A stretch of 64,000 nt of DNA from Vanrija pseudolonga (lineage: Eukaryota; Basidiomycota; Tremellomycetes; Trichosporonales; Trichosporonaceae): positions 4,092,001 through 4,156,000 of the forward strand of contig NC_085849.1 of NCBI RefSeq assembly GCF_020906515.1. Direction: 5' to 3'. Under the pieces are notes generated by a model that made no database searches, was not told the DNA's origin, and was given only the letters and a program-made list of their open reading frames with translations. The position numbers and the translations under genes were made by a program. How positions within the stretch are numbered: the first letter of the stretch is position 1; every line of letters starts with the position of its first letter. This document shows positions 1 to 10,502 of the stretch, one piece after another.

Positions 1-1167
1 CGGCACCTTCTGCTGCTGATTCATGAGGACCGCATTCAATAGGCTCATAACAAGGTCCGGGTTGACACTCTCCCGTGTGACAGCACTGCGTGCCATAACC
101 TCTGTGGCTCCCAGCGCCCCTTCATGCTTGTCGTAGAAGACGATTTTGATCTCCTTCGCCTCGCTCAAGTGCTTGAGTAAGTTTTGCAGGAGTCCGAAAG
201 GGTTGTGGTACTCGCGATTGTCGACAGGGAGGAAGCATACGACTGCTTCAAGATCGGGGATGTTCCACCTTGGGCTGTCGAGGCCCACGAAACCATCGCC
301 ATCGACGTTGCGAAAGACGATCTTGCGCGGCCTGACGCCGGTCAGGAGAGGACACGGCCTGGACCCGTCACATGTCTGCTGTAGGACGAAAGGAATATCC
401 GATTTTCTTGGTGAAACGCGCAGCGTCTTGAGCTTTGGAAAGAGAGTGGCCCAGTGGTCGGTGAATAAACCACAGAAACACTTATGGTGGGTGCCCAATG
501 TAAGGACCTCGGTGTTTGCCAGCAACGACCGCTTGAAGTTGGTGGGGTATGGCTTGAGAGTATGCCAGTTTCGCGTGCCGACGGGAACGTCACCGGCAAT
601 GTTCTTGGATGTATCGTTGGCGATTTTGGCTGTGGCGCGAAGCCTAGACGTGTATGTCTCGTCGAACGAGGTCAGGACGTTCATCATCATACTGTCGAGT
701 GCACTGTCGGCGCAGCACCCGTCCGTCGTCGGGTGGGAGCCTGTCCCGATAAGCGCTCCACCCAGGATGCCAATGAATCCGAAGACTGGGTTTGCCAGGC
801 TGATGTCGAGCTTGATCACGCGGTAAAGTTGCTTCCCCGCCATACGGTGCAGCTCGCCGCACGCGGTCAGGAGCGTCACTTGAGTTGAGCGAGACGAGAA
901 GCCGACGATGGCCTCGAGGATGTGGGGGATGGCCACGATGCGGTCGATGGCCGACTCGGACTGCGAGGGGCGTGACTGGGCCGTCAGCGTCTGACGGAGG
1001 AAGGCGGCAAAGGCCGGCGTGCGCGTGGGGCTGCTCACTTGGATGGGGGCAAACAGCGGCTGGCTGACGGCATACCGAGCAAGCTGTGTCGGATGGCGGT
1101 GGAGCAGGCGAGAGGAATAGGCGAATGCCCGCGGGCCGCCGAGTGATGAGCTTTGGTTGTCTGGCAT
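1..1167 (-). CDS. F-box-like family protein, copy A (3' end beyond the left edge)
   Basis: Exon 1 is 1167..1039 (43 codons, starting MPDNQSSSLGG). An intron follows at 1038..976 (donor GTGAGC, branch CTGAC, acceptor CAG). Exon 2 is open from 975 to the left edge of the window. The product is a close paralogue of the gene at 2247-3729. Both share an exon-1 block rich in RHPTQLAR and SQPxFAPI, then a helical F-box-like stretch (VAIPHILEAIV, LHRMAGKQLYRVI), a THHKCFC motif, a CPLLTG segment and a VFRNVDGDG segment. An F-box-like role as a ubiquitin-ligase adaptor is inference. At the place where copy B has an ATG inside its intron, this copy has ACG, which supports starting in the upstream exon. 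About 325 codons of exon 2 are visible and the C-terminus is missing. Confidence 0.75.
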   Translation of the reverse strand, partial: MPDNQSSSLGGPRAFAYSSRLLHRHPTQLARYAVSQPLFAPIQVSSPTRTPAFAAFLRQTLTAQSRPSQSESAIDRIVAIPHILEAIVGFSSRSTQVTLLTACGELHRMAGKQLYRVIKLDISLANPVFGFIGILGGALIGTGSHPTTDGCCADSALDSMMMNVLTSFDETYTSRLRATAKIANDTSKNIAGDVPVGTRNWHTLKPYPTNFKRSLLANTEVLTLGTHHKCFCGLFTDHWATLFPKLKTLRVSPRKSDIPFVLQQTCDGSRPCPLLTGVRPRKIVFRNVDGDGFVGLDSPRWNIPDLEAVVCFLPVDNREYHNPFGLLQNLLKHLSEAKEIKIVFYDKHEGALGATEVMARSAVTRESVNPDLVMSLLNAVLMNQQQKVP

Positions 1168-1451
1168 TGGTCGTGATGAGTGGTGGTGAGGTGGTGAGGT
1201 GGTGAGGTGATGAATGGTTGAGTGAGAGAAAGAAAGTGGGAGGATGTTGAGTGACGCCGTTGCGGGATGCGCCCCCCCGGTTTCCATGTCGCCCAGCGGT
1301 CTGTGCGTGGGGCGCAGTGGCGCACGCGACTCGCCTCGTGCGAGGAGTGACAGACAGGCGTCCGTGCCCCCAGGTGAGGTGCTCCACCATGAGAGCACAT
1401 GCAACGCGGTCGTTTGGGAACGGCGGCCCCTCTCATCTTTTCGCCCGCAGT

Positions 1452-1856
1452 CTAGTCCTCGGCATTGATGTCTGCGCTGCACGCCGACTTGTCCCTCTTG
1501 TAGTCAGCGAGGGTTCGGAACACGGCGTTGTCGTTCCCTCGCCGCCAAGACTCAATGTCGAAGGGGGAAGTCGGGGGAGCCGGCCGTAAAGCGGAAGAGG
1601 GATTGACTTGGGGCTTCCTTCTTGATGATGCTAGTGACCTTTTTGCGGTCGTAGAACTGCCCCGACGATGGCGTCGAGGATATGCGGGCTGCCAATGAGG
1701 ACGTCAATGGCGGACACTGGGTGGGTCGAGTGCGCCTGGCAGATCAGCATATGGGGGTCCTTTGGTAAGGCGGGCTTGACTCACCTGAATGGAAGTGATA
1801 ACTGACTGGCTGGCGCCATAGCCATCAGTCTCGGTCAGGACATACTCTGGGGTCAT
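1452..1856 (-). pseudogene. Internally deleted F-box-like family copy C
   Basis: This is a fragment of the same family lying between copies A and B. Exon 1 (from 1856) ends in SQSVITSIQ, like the exon-1 end of A and B, and is followed by a normal GTGAGT intron. The next segment reads IDVLIGSPHILDAIVG, matching the F-box-like helix of copy B. The sequence then jumps straight into the C-terminal part in another frame (DRKKVTSIIKKEA, compare NRKKVVEIVKKEA in copy B). It ends near DKSACSADINAED before a TAG, compare EKSARRAEINAED in B. Roughly 300 central codons are missing, including the HHxCxC region, and the junction is out of frame. It is best read as a dead copy made by one internal deletion. 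A short truncated product cannot be excluded. Confidence 0.8.
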
Positions 1857-2246
1857 TGATACTCCTTCAGTCGAGTCAGAGAGAGAGTGGGAGAAGTCAA
1901 AGTGAATGTGGACAAGAGTGCCCCAGTTCCTTGTGGATGGAAGTGGCCTGTGAGCTGGGTGGCGCTGGGGCTCTCGAGCGACGACACCCATAGATGCCAT
2001 GACAGCCACCGCGTCACCGTGGCCATGCGTGAGAGGAGAGTGGTGCGCACCAACCCACTCCTTTGGATGTCGACAATCCCGATGCCAGTCGAATCCTCAC
2101 GCTGCACGGGGGTGATGAATGCATTAATGGCGGGGCCGTGAGGTGCCCGCCGAGTGGTGTGAGTACATACAAGTGGTGTGTGTGTGTGGTGTTGAGTGCT
2201 GCCGTCGTCGTCGTCCGCCTATGCTACAGATCCTTCCGCTCCAGGC

Positions 2247-3729
2247 CTAGTCCTCCGCGTTGATCTCTGCTCTGCGCGCCGACTTTTCCTTCTTGTAGTC
2301 GGTGATAGACTTGAAGGTGACAAAGTCTTGGCCCTTCTCCCAAGCAGCCCTGTCGAACGGAATCCAAGGGTAAACGCTGGCCTTGAACAGCGCCTCGCTC
2401 ATCGCCTCCTTCTTGACAATCTCCACGACCTTCTTGCGGTTGATGGCGTGGGACGGAAACAGCCTGTGGTACAGGGGAACAAATGTGCTGCCCGACAGGT
2501 CAAAGTTGAGGGCTCCGACGCCGTATACCGTGCACTTGCGTCTGCGTGGTGCAGGGTCGGGCGTGCCTCGATGCGATTTGAGTGTACTGACGAAGTCGCC
2601 AAAGTGGTGGTCGAGGGGGAGGCCATCAAAGTCGCTGCGCTCGTAGCGGTGACTTGAGGTCCCGGCACCAATGAGGGTCATGATGATATCTGGGTTGACC
2701 GGCATCCCGCCGAGCACAGTGCGCTGAAGGAGCTCGTCGACTCCCACGGGGCCTTCGTGCTTGTCGTAAAACACCATCTTCATCGACTTGGCACTCTCAA
2801 AATGCGGGATGAGCGACAGGAAGATGCGGCCGTCGTTGAACTCGCGCTGATCGACAGGGATGAAGCACACAAAAGTTTCAAGATCGGGCACGTCCCAGAT
2901 GTAGTTGTCGGGTATTGGAAGGCCGCCGCCATCTAGGTTGCGGACGACGATCTTACGCGGCTTGAGGTTGGTGAGGAGGGGGCATGGACTGAGCGAGTCG
3001 CAGGTGTGAGCCAGTTCAAACGGCCTTTCCGACTTGGACGGGGCGATGCGCAGTGTGCGGAGGTTGGGGAAGAGCGTCGTCAACGACTCGCGAAAGAGGT
3101 CGCAGAAGCACGTGTGGTGAGTGCCGACGGTGAGCACCTCGGTGTGCTTGAAGAGCGAGCGCTTGAAGTTTGTCACGCGGGGCTTGTATTTGTGATCCTT
3201 ATTGCCGATCACCACATCAATCGCGAGGTCCTCGACCTTGCTTCCCTCCAGGAACCGCTTGTGCAGGTCGGCGAGGATGTCGGGCTTGAGGATGTCGAGA
3301 AACTCGGCCGCAAACTCGGTGCAGCCGGTCGGCACATTGCCGTTAGACCCAGTACCGATGAGCGCGCCGTGCATCATGTCGAGAAAGTTGCGCTGGTTGA
3401 TCTTGATGATACGGTAGATTTGCTTGCCGGCCATGCGGTGAAAGTCGTGGCATACGCGGAGCAGAGTGACCTGTGTTGCGCGAGTCGAGTGGGCGACGAT
3501 AGACTCGAGGATGTGCGGGATGGCAACGACGCGGTCGACGGGGGCCTCGGTCGCTTGGGACTGGGCCATCAGTTAAGGTTTCGACAGTGTGTGCTCTCAC
3601 CTTTATCGGAGCGAAGGAAGGCTGGCTGACCGCATGCCGTGCCAGCTGGGTTGGGTGGCGATTCAGCAGGCGCGACGAGAGGGACAGTGGCCGCGGCCCC
3701 AGCGAGGCCAGCAGGCCGTCGCGCTGCAT
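2247..3729 (-). CDS. F-box-like family protein, copy B (intact)
   Basis: Exon 1 is 3729..3601 (43 codons, starting MQRDGLLASLG), the intron is 3600..3561 (40 nt, branch CTGAT, acceptor CAG), and exon 2 is 3560..2247, giving about 480 aa. An ATG at 3569 lies inside the intron and is not the start, because the exon-1 peptide (SSRLLNRHPTQLARHAV) is conserved in copy A. Domains: an F-box-like helical segment at about residues 50-90 (VAIPHILESIV, FHRMAGKQIYRII); a THHTCFC motif near 190; LRIAPSKSE, CPLLTNLKPRKIVVRNLDG and MVFYDKHEG segments that look like degenerate leucine-rich repeats; and a charged C-tail (YKKEKSARRAEINAED). The family function is unknown. Its five relatives in this window mark it as an expanded family. 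Confidence 0.85.
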
Positions 3730-4226
3730 GCTGTGGGTGGCGATATGGTGAGGATGCGTGAGTGGGTTGGGGTGAGTGAGAAGAATGAAAATGCAAAGTA
3801 GTTGGGTGACGACAGAGTGACTGTTTAGCTCGGTGTCGCTGTCGAAATTGATGCGCGCAATCGGCACACCGTCGGGCGGTGGTGGCGACACGCACCAAAC
3901 GCGTCACGCTGACAACCGGTCGCCGGGGGGTGTTACTAAAAACGGCGTCTGCGCTTTCAGAATGTCAACAATCCCTTCGCCGCCTTCCCCGGCTTCCTCG
4001 CCTTCCCTTTGTCGCCACCTATCCCACATCCTCCACCGCACACACTGTCATATGCTCACGAGCCATGCATACTGTGGCCCGTTGGGGGGTGTTGTCTACC
4101 TCTGGTCATCGTCGTCGTTGCCGCCGGCCTTGCTGCTGATCCCCGCAGGCAGGATTCGGTCCAGCCAGGCGTCACGGGCGGCACGTCTCACTCTCGCTGC
4201 GCGTCGTTGGTACAACCACTCGTGCC

Positions 4227-4806
4227 TCATGCCTGGACGGGCTGGACGAGGGTGATGTTGTCTCCCTTGAGGAGGATGCGTCCTGGGGCATGTGTGAGCG
4301 TGGGGAGGGGGGCAGGGGCAGCTAGAGAACAATCCGGCTCGTGCAGCTGCCCAGCACGCTGCCGCACTCACCCAAATCCCTAGGAGGCTTGACCTCCTTT
4401 CCAGGCTTGGCCGAGCAGTCGTACACCTCGACAGCCTCGTCCAACACGACGTTCATGAACTCGTCAAAGCCCTGCGGTGTGAGTGCTGGCAACCAGAAGT
4501 CGAAGCAGCACTTACAATGATGTAGGCGTCGATGCGGAACTCGGTGTTGTCAAACAGCCAGATAGACACGCGCTGGTGCTGTAGGAGTAAAAGTCAAGGT
4601 CGCGGAGCACGAGCAAAACAAGACGCCGAGGGTCAGCTACCACTTCCTTCCTTCCTTCCTCGCCGCAATCCGCCCAAACGCACCTTTTGCAAGAACGAGA
4701 AAAGGATGTTGATGGGCTAGCGGGTGTCAGCTCGTGTCCACCAGATATGTGCTGCTAGCCAGCATCGGGGCGCACTCACCTGAACCATCACCTTGCGACC
4801 ACCCAT
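4227..4806 (-). CDS. sme1: Small nuclear ribonucleoprotein SmE
   Basis: Five exons (4806..4780, 4716..4684, 4578..4516, 4471..4372, 4282..4227) give a 92-aa protein, the usual size of SmE. Sm1 contains FDNTEFRIDAYIIGFDEFMN followed by VVLDEAVEVY. Sm2 contains RILLKGDNITLVQPV. SmE is a subunit of the heptameric Sm ring on U1, U2, U4 and U5 snRNAs and is needed for snRNP assembly and splicing in the nucleus. The N-terminus (MGGRKVMVQPINILFSFLQK) matches the SmE subfamily rather than other Sm proteins. Four introns in a 279-nt coding sequence, with a 27-nt first exon and a 33-nt second exon, make this an unusually fragmented small gene. It is transcribed divergently from THR1. Confidence 0.95.
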
Positions 4807-5136
4807 CTTGGACAACAGCTAACTCTTCTAGTTCTACGCCGCCAGGCTTTTCGAGCAAGGGTTTCGGGGTCGGGGCCGGTACGTGATCTCGATCACGGGG
4901 CGCGCGGGGGTCGAGAAGCTGGGATGAGGTAGAATCAAGCCGGGTCGCGTGGACGTGGATTGAGAGTCAGTGTTGTTGGCTCGTTGTCGGTGTAAGAGGC
5001 GTTGAAAGTGGGAGGCCTCACGAGTTGGGAGCTCGGATTAATGGCAGCAGAAATGCTGGGAAAATAATAGCCACGCGGTGGTGGGCGCCGCCTTGCTTGG
5101 AGAAATGCTTCCGCTAAAGACAGCCTGTTCGCCTTT

Positions 5137-5172
5137 CCTAATACTTCCCTAACTGGTATTAGAGGTATTAGG
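5137..5172. promoter_or_regulatory. Inverted repeat in the sme1/THR1 divergent promoter
   Basis: CCTAATAC at 5137-5144 is matched by its exact reverse complement GTATTAGG at 5165-5172. A further GTATTAGAG at 5156-5164 forms a direct repeat with the right arm. The site lies between the divergent starts of sme1 (4806) and THR1 (5656). A shared regulatory site is possible but no known binding motif was recognised. Confidence 0.3.
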
Positions 5173-5655
5173 ACTGCTTTAATGCCATCCCAATACGCAA
5201 CAACAGCCGATGTGTTCCACCACCATGAGGCCCAGATGCGCGTTAGAAGCCCACTATTTCCCCGCTTGACCAGCAAAGAAGCATTAGACCCATCTTTCGG
5301 GACGCAGCGCGTCGAGGGCGTGGGCGGGGGAAGTCTGGTCAAGAGCAGACACAAGCCCAAGCTTTCTGACGCATTGCCACACGTTCTGTCCCAGAATGCA
5401 CGAATGCATGCACATATTCCGAAAGCATCAACGCATAGCGTGCTCGTTGCTCACAGTAGCTGCAACCGCCGCAAGCAGCCAGCCAACCGTGCAAGGGCAG
5501 CGGGCCAATGGTGGTCGAGTCGGCTATCACCCGGTGCTCCGGAATCAGACTCCTCCCAAAACCGATCTGACCGACTCAATCTCCCAACTTTTTAGTTGGT
5601 ATCCTCCTAACATCCTTCCTTCCACTGTCTCTCCCCTATCTCTCTCCGCACCGCC

Positions 5656-6901
5656 ATGTCGTCGCCCGTGAAGAAGTACAAGATCCACGTCCCGGCCACG
5701 ACGGCCAACATTGGCCCCGGCTTCGACGTGTGCGGCATCGCCCTCTCGCTCAGCCTCACCGTCCTCGTCACGATCCCAACCGACGGCAAGGGAGACGCGA
5801 TCCCCGTCATCTCGTACACTGGCCTCGACTCGGCCAACGTCCCGCTGTCGCCCTACAAGAACCTGCTCACCCGCGTCGCGCTCTACGTGCTCCGGAGCAA
5901 CGGCGTCGACTCGTTCCCTCCCGGCGTGCAGATCCACGCGCACAACGAGATCCCCTTCGGCCGCGGTCTCGGCTCGTCGGGCGCCGCCGTCATCTCAGGC
6001 GTGCTGCTTGGCAACCTCCTGGGTAACCTCAACCTCCCCACCTCGCGCCTCCTCGACTTTGCCCTCATGGTCGAGCGCCACCCCGACAACGTGACGGCTG
6101 CGCTCGTCGGCGGCTTTGTCGGCTCGTACCTCAAGGAGCTCGCCCCCGAGGACCTCGAGGCCGCGACCGTCCCCCTCGCCGAGGTGCTGCCAGAGTACCC
6201 CCCTGACGCTGGACCCAACTGGGGCGAGCACCCTCCCAAGGCGCCCTACGGCATCGGCCACTACGTCCGCTTCGGCTGGGCACCAGAGATCAAGGCGATT
6301 GCCGTCATGCCCCGCTTCGAGCTGGCCACTGCCAAGGCTCGTGGCGTTCTCCCCAACGAGTACTCGCGCAAGGACATTGTGAGTGGGCCATGGCAGCCGG
6401 GTGGTGGCAGCGGCCAGTTGGTGCCGTCGACAAACAGAACTAACCCGCCCCAGGTCTTCAACCTCCAGCGCTTGGCTGTCCTCACCACCGCGCTCTCGCG
6501 CTCGCCTCCCGACCCGGAGCTCATCTACGACGCCATGAAGGACAAGCTCCACCAGCCCTACCGTGTTCCTCTTGTGAGTGTGCTGGCGCGCGCGCCTGAC
6601 TTTTGGGTGCGCTCGCGCACAAGCCTGTCCGCCACTGACACACACGCCCCCTCCTCAGATCCCTGGCCTCTCCGAGATTCTCGAGAAGCTCACCTACCAG
6701 ACGTACCCTGGCCTCCTCGGTATCTGTCTGTCGGGCGCCGGCCCGACCATCCTCGCGCTGGCCACGGACAACTTTGACACCATTGCCAAGGAGATTGAGA
6801 GGATATTCGGCACGCACAACATCGAGGTCGACTTCAAGACTCTCACCATTGACACCAAGGGTAGCTGGGTCGAGGAGGTTGCTGCCGACGCCACCATCTA
6901 A
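5656..6901 (+). CDS. THR1: Homoserine kinase (GHMP kinase family)
   Basis: Exons 5656..6378, 6454..6573 and 6659..6901 encode 361 aa, matching the usual fungal length. The enzyme phosphorylates L-homoserine to O-phosphohomoserine with ATP, in the cytosolic aspartate-to-threonine pathway. The GHMP hallmarks are present: an N-terminal PATTANIGPGFD segment, the ATP-binding loop FGRGLGSSGAA at about residues 101-111, a VERHPDNVTAALVGGF segment, and a C-terminal LSGAGPTILAL motif. Both introns have GTGAGT donors and CAG acceptors. The start follows a pyrimidine-rich leader and gives the standard N-terminus (MSSPVKKYKIHVPAT). No pathway neighbour is nearby, so this looks like a housekeeping gene. 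Confidence 0.96.
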
Positions 6902-7759
6902 GCGTCGAGGGATGTACACCCATCGCCATCTTGCACAAAACGAGAGAGAGAGAGCGCCAACTGGCGAGTGTTGTAGGTTGAAAGTTGTGTCGCGGGGGAC
7001 TAGAGCCATATCGTCATATCGCCTAGAGATGCATCACGGCATACAATGTGGAGTGGCTGGGTGGGGTGGTCGCCCTGCGTACAGTTGATCGAGTGGATCT
7101 AACTTCTGATCGGAGTCGACGTCGGTGTCGAGGGCGTACAGACGAGCCACACTGCCAAGAGAGCCGCCCAGAGAGAGACGGGCATGACGGGAGTATTTCT
7201 CAGACTGTGTCGTCGCAGTCATCCACCGCCTGGAATCTCAAACGCGGAGAGCCATCCAGGGTGGGTGGGCGGCTGCATCACCGCCACCGCCACCCCGCCC
7301 GCCGCCTGGCCGACTGCCGCCCGCCCGCCCGCCCACCGTCGCCACCCAGCACGACTCGCAGATCGACGAGGCGAGCGAGGAACCGAGACATTGTAAACCC
7401 CGTCTCCGCCCAAACTTCGCACCATTAGATCGATCCTTTGACATCTTACACCTCTCGACATCAATCACCATCACTAGCAGGCCTTGGGCAAGGCACTGCA
7501 TCAACATCTACCTACGCGACCCCCTACTACCCACCTCGCTCTCGGGCCTCGGGCACTCCCACACACAAGCCGACCCCGAGCCTTCTTGGCGCCCCCCAAA
7601 CCCAACTCGAGAGGGCAGAGTCGACCCCGCCGCCGTGCCCGGACTCGACCTCGACCTCGCCTTGCCCAATTATTAGCATCGCACCCACTCCCCACCCCCA
7701 CCACCGCACCGCCCGATGCAAGCGTACGACCCGTACGACCGGCGGACCTCGGCGCCCTC

Positions 7760-8847
7760 ATGGCCGACACAGCAGCAACCCCCTCCACCGCAACCACAAA
7801 GGGAGTGACGTACCCCCATCCGTCGGCGGCGGCGGCCAAGGCAAACGTGCCGCTGGAATCGTCGACATCGTCGCGCGCCAAGCCGTCCACCGCGGCCTGC
7901 GCGTACCCCGAGCGATGCGTCTTCTGCAACGTCCAAGTCGACGACATCATCAAGACGATGCCCCCGTTCCTCCATCCGCCGACCGAGGCGCGCATGAAGG
8001 GCGCGGACAAGGCTTCGCGGTGCGCCAAGTATATCCGGAGCGACGACGGCAAGATCCTCATCACGGCCGTCTCGTGGAAAGCCAGCGGCGTGAACAAGGT
8101 TGTGAGTTTGCCTTGTGTCTGTGGAGCTCGAATGCCCGCTCGGTGCCGGCACCGTGTGCCCGTGTGGCCGAGAAAGACGGATTTGGACTTCGAGGTCTGG
8201 GGTCCTCTGGCTGACGCTCGGCGCCAGCTCACACGAGAACAACTGTGCAACGCATGGTATGTCCTCACGAATAACTTTTTACTGTGCGCGTGCGTCATGA
8301 GCGGCTTGAAGCGGGCCTGGGCGGACGGCATTTTCCTGGGCAATGCAGAGAGAGACGCGGGCGAGTGCAGGACACAGGCGTGGAGAGTGAGTAGGCTATG
8401 GCTGGGCGCTGGGCATCGCTGACGGGGGAACAGATAGTGCAGAAGCGGAGTACGTCGCCGGGGCTTGGCGCCCGCTGAGGCATGCTGACCACGCCCTCAG
8501 AACGGATAGACGACTTCATCTGGTCGCTGCACGAGCTCGAGGAGACGCGGACAGCGCCAACGAGCTTCAACCACGACCAGGCAGCGGCGCTCGAGCTGGC
8601 CGCGGCGTCAGACTACCGCGAAAAGCTGCTCACAGGCGACGGGTACTCGCTCGGCGCAGAGTGGATCCGGCTGCGCGACGGGCTCGTGGCCGTCGGCGGC
8701 GAGTACTACAAGCAGCTAGGGCCCATCCTCCCCTTCCCAACGGTAAGCCCGCACAACGCACAGAAGACACGGGCAGAACCAGAACCTCACACACCCCCGC
8801 AGGACAATGCCGAAGAGCACGAACCCTTACCGGCGTACTCGAAATAA
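7760..8847 (+). CDS. Hypothetical protein with Cys-rich N-terminal segment
   Basis: Five exons (7760..8101, 8228..8386, 8434..8449, 8501..8742, 8803..8847) give about 267 aa. I do not recognise the family. The N-terminal third is Ser/Thr/Ala-rich, then comes a compact segment with a CVFC pair (YPERCVFCNVQVDDIIK). A helical block follows (LTREQLCNAWYVLTNNFLL), and the C-terminal half is acidic and helical (RIDDFIWSLHELEETR), ending in PLPAYSK. The 16-nt fourth-position exon (8434..8449) is needed to keep frame. Intron 1 is 126 nt, a multiple of three without a stop, so an isoform retaining it is possible. The start was chosen as the first in-frame ATG before the conserved-looking segment. Confidence 0.6.
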
Positions 8848-9619
8848 ACGCGTGCCCGCCCGCTCTCACGGGCCGTTTCAAAACGGCGTCGAAGGCGACA
8901 CAGTCACCGACCCCATACCGTCAGGCCAGGCCAGGCCCATACCCCCGCGATCCATCAGACCCTCATACCCCTCGGTTGTACAGCACTGTTTGTATACTAC
9001 GCACAGGGTGTGTATTAGACTACTACCCTGCATAGGCGCGAGGCCACAGCATGCGACGATCATGATGTTGCGTGGTGAGTGGGGGGGGGAGGGGGGGTGG
9101 CGTGGCGGGGTGACCGCGGAGCGTGTCACAGGTGTCGCGGAGATGATCAGCTTCTGAGTGTCTCGCGTCGTCGTCACATGGTACGAGCGAGCATGAGCCG
9201 AGGTGAATAAAGCGCTTGACAGCCATGCAGCCGAAGCCACCGCCGAAGCCACTCCCGCGCAATGCCGCCACGACACCCCCCAGGCGTCCGCAGCAGACAC
9301 AGCCTCCTCCTGTCCGTGTGGTTCCTGGCCGTCTTCGTCCCCGTGTCTCTCGCGGGCCACAGCGCACAGTCCCGCGTCTCGACACAGCAGTGGGTGGGGG
9401 CGTAGGCGTGCTGACTGACTCAAGCTCAGTGCGGTGGAATCCGGCGTGCTGGTCGCGTTCGTGGCGGCCAAGGCGGGAGGTGTAGGCCTCGGCATGGTAC
9501 TGGGTGGCGGTGAGTGGTGGTGGCACGGGTGGTGCTGACGCCTGCCAGTGCTCGGGCCGAGGCGCTAGTGGAGACAGACAATAAGAACCAACGAATGCAG
9601 AGAGACACACAGAGAGGGG
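8848..9619. other. Intergenic region between convergent genes
   Basis: This stretch separates two convergently transcribed genes. I see a poly-G tract near 9085-9105 and several overlapping open frames without codon structure or plausible splice sites. Nothing in it can be supported as a gene. Confidence 0.5.
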
Positions 9620-10502
9620 CTACAACCTCGCGAGCTGGAGCGGACGCAACAGCTCGTCGAGCGCCAAGTCGAGCGCGGCGTCCCGCGCCTCCGTATCTTG
9701 GAGGCACAGCCGCCGACGTACCAGCACGCGCGGCAAGCGTGCGGTCGCCCGCGGCGGGGTGAGATTCTCCTCCGTCGCGAAGGGCAGGTCGAAGGGCGGT
9801 GAGAGCGGCGGCTCAGAAGTCGAGAGGGCGCGTTTGCGCGGCGACGGGGACGAGCACGGCGTGTTGGGCGGCGGAGGCGGGGCGAGGGTTTGGGGCGCTG
9901 CGGTCGAAGGGGGCGATGGTGAGGACAGTGGCGCGCGCATGTCGATGCGCAGGCTGGGGTCGCCTTGCTGCTTGTCAGCTTGGGAGAGGGAGGGAACGTA
10001 CCACGACGAGGAAGCGCCATGGGCTTTCGAGGGGCGCGCCGGCAAGGGCGAGGCCGAGGACAGCGGCATAGACGCCGTGCGAGACGTGCCCTATGGCGGG
10101 CCCGCCGCGTGCGGCGTGATCCAGCGGCACCTGGGCAAGGGCAGGCGACACGTCGTCGCCGTCGCCGTCGCCGTCGCTGCCGACGAGCAACCGCCGCTCA
10201 AAGTCATCTGCATACCATCAGCTCGCTCTGTCCTCACCGGAAGAAAGGCGCACCTAGAGCGCGTGTCGCCTCCCTCACGGCGGAATGTACCCCCGCCCAA
10301 GCGTCCCGCGGTAGTAGCCCATTTGCGGCCACAGCGGCGTCGCGGAGGCGGGTGAAGAAGGCTGCTGTGGCGACGAGGTGGGCGTGCTCCTCCTGTGCTT
10401 GTGCGGCCGGAGGCTGGAGTCAGCTCGTCCTCCGGCGCGACTCACTCGGTGGTGCACTCGTCCCCCGTCGTCCTCGAGTGTCGTTCTCTCATCGCTGGCC
10501 AT
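9620..10502 (-). CDS. Hypothetical protein, 257 aa, four exons
   Basis: Exons 10502..10446, 10413..10254, 10207..10002 and 9970..9620 join in frame through introns of 32, 46 and 31 nt, among the shortest in the window. The protein starts MASDERTTLEDDGG. A helical stretch follows (HLVATAAFFTRLRDAAVAAN), then an Asp/Gly run and a hydrophobic conserved-looking block (VSHGVYAAVLGLALAGAPLE). The C-terminal third is Pro/Ser-rich with a final Leu-rich helix (ALDLALDELLRPLQLARL). I do not recognise the family. A competing single-frame reading of the first exon ends early, and only the spliced frame keeps the helical segments together. The splice at 10254/10207 (AG-GTGCGC donor) is the least certain. 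Confidence 0.55.
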
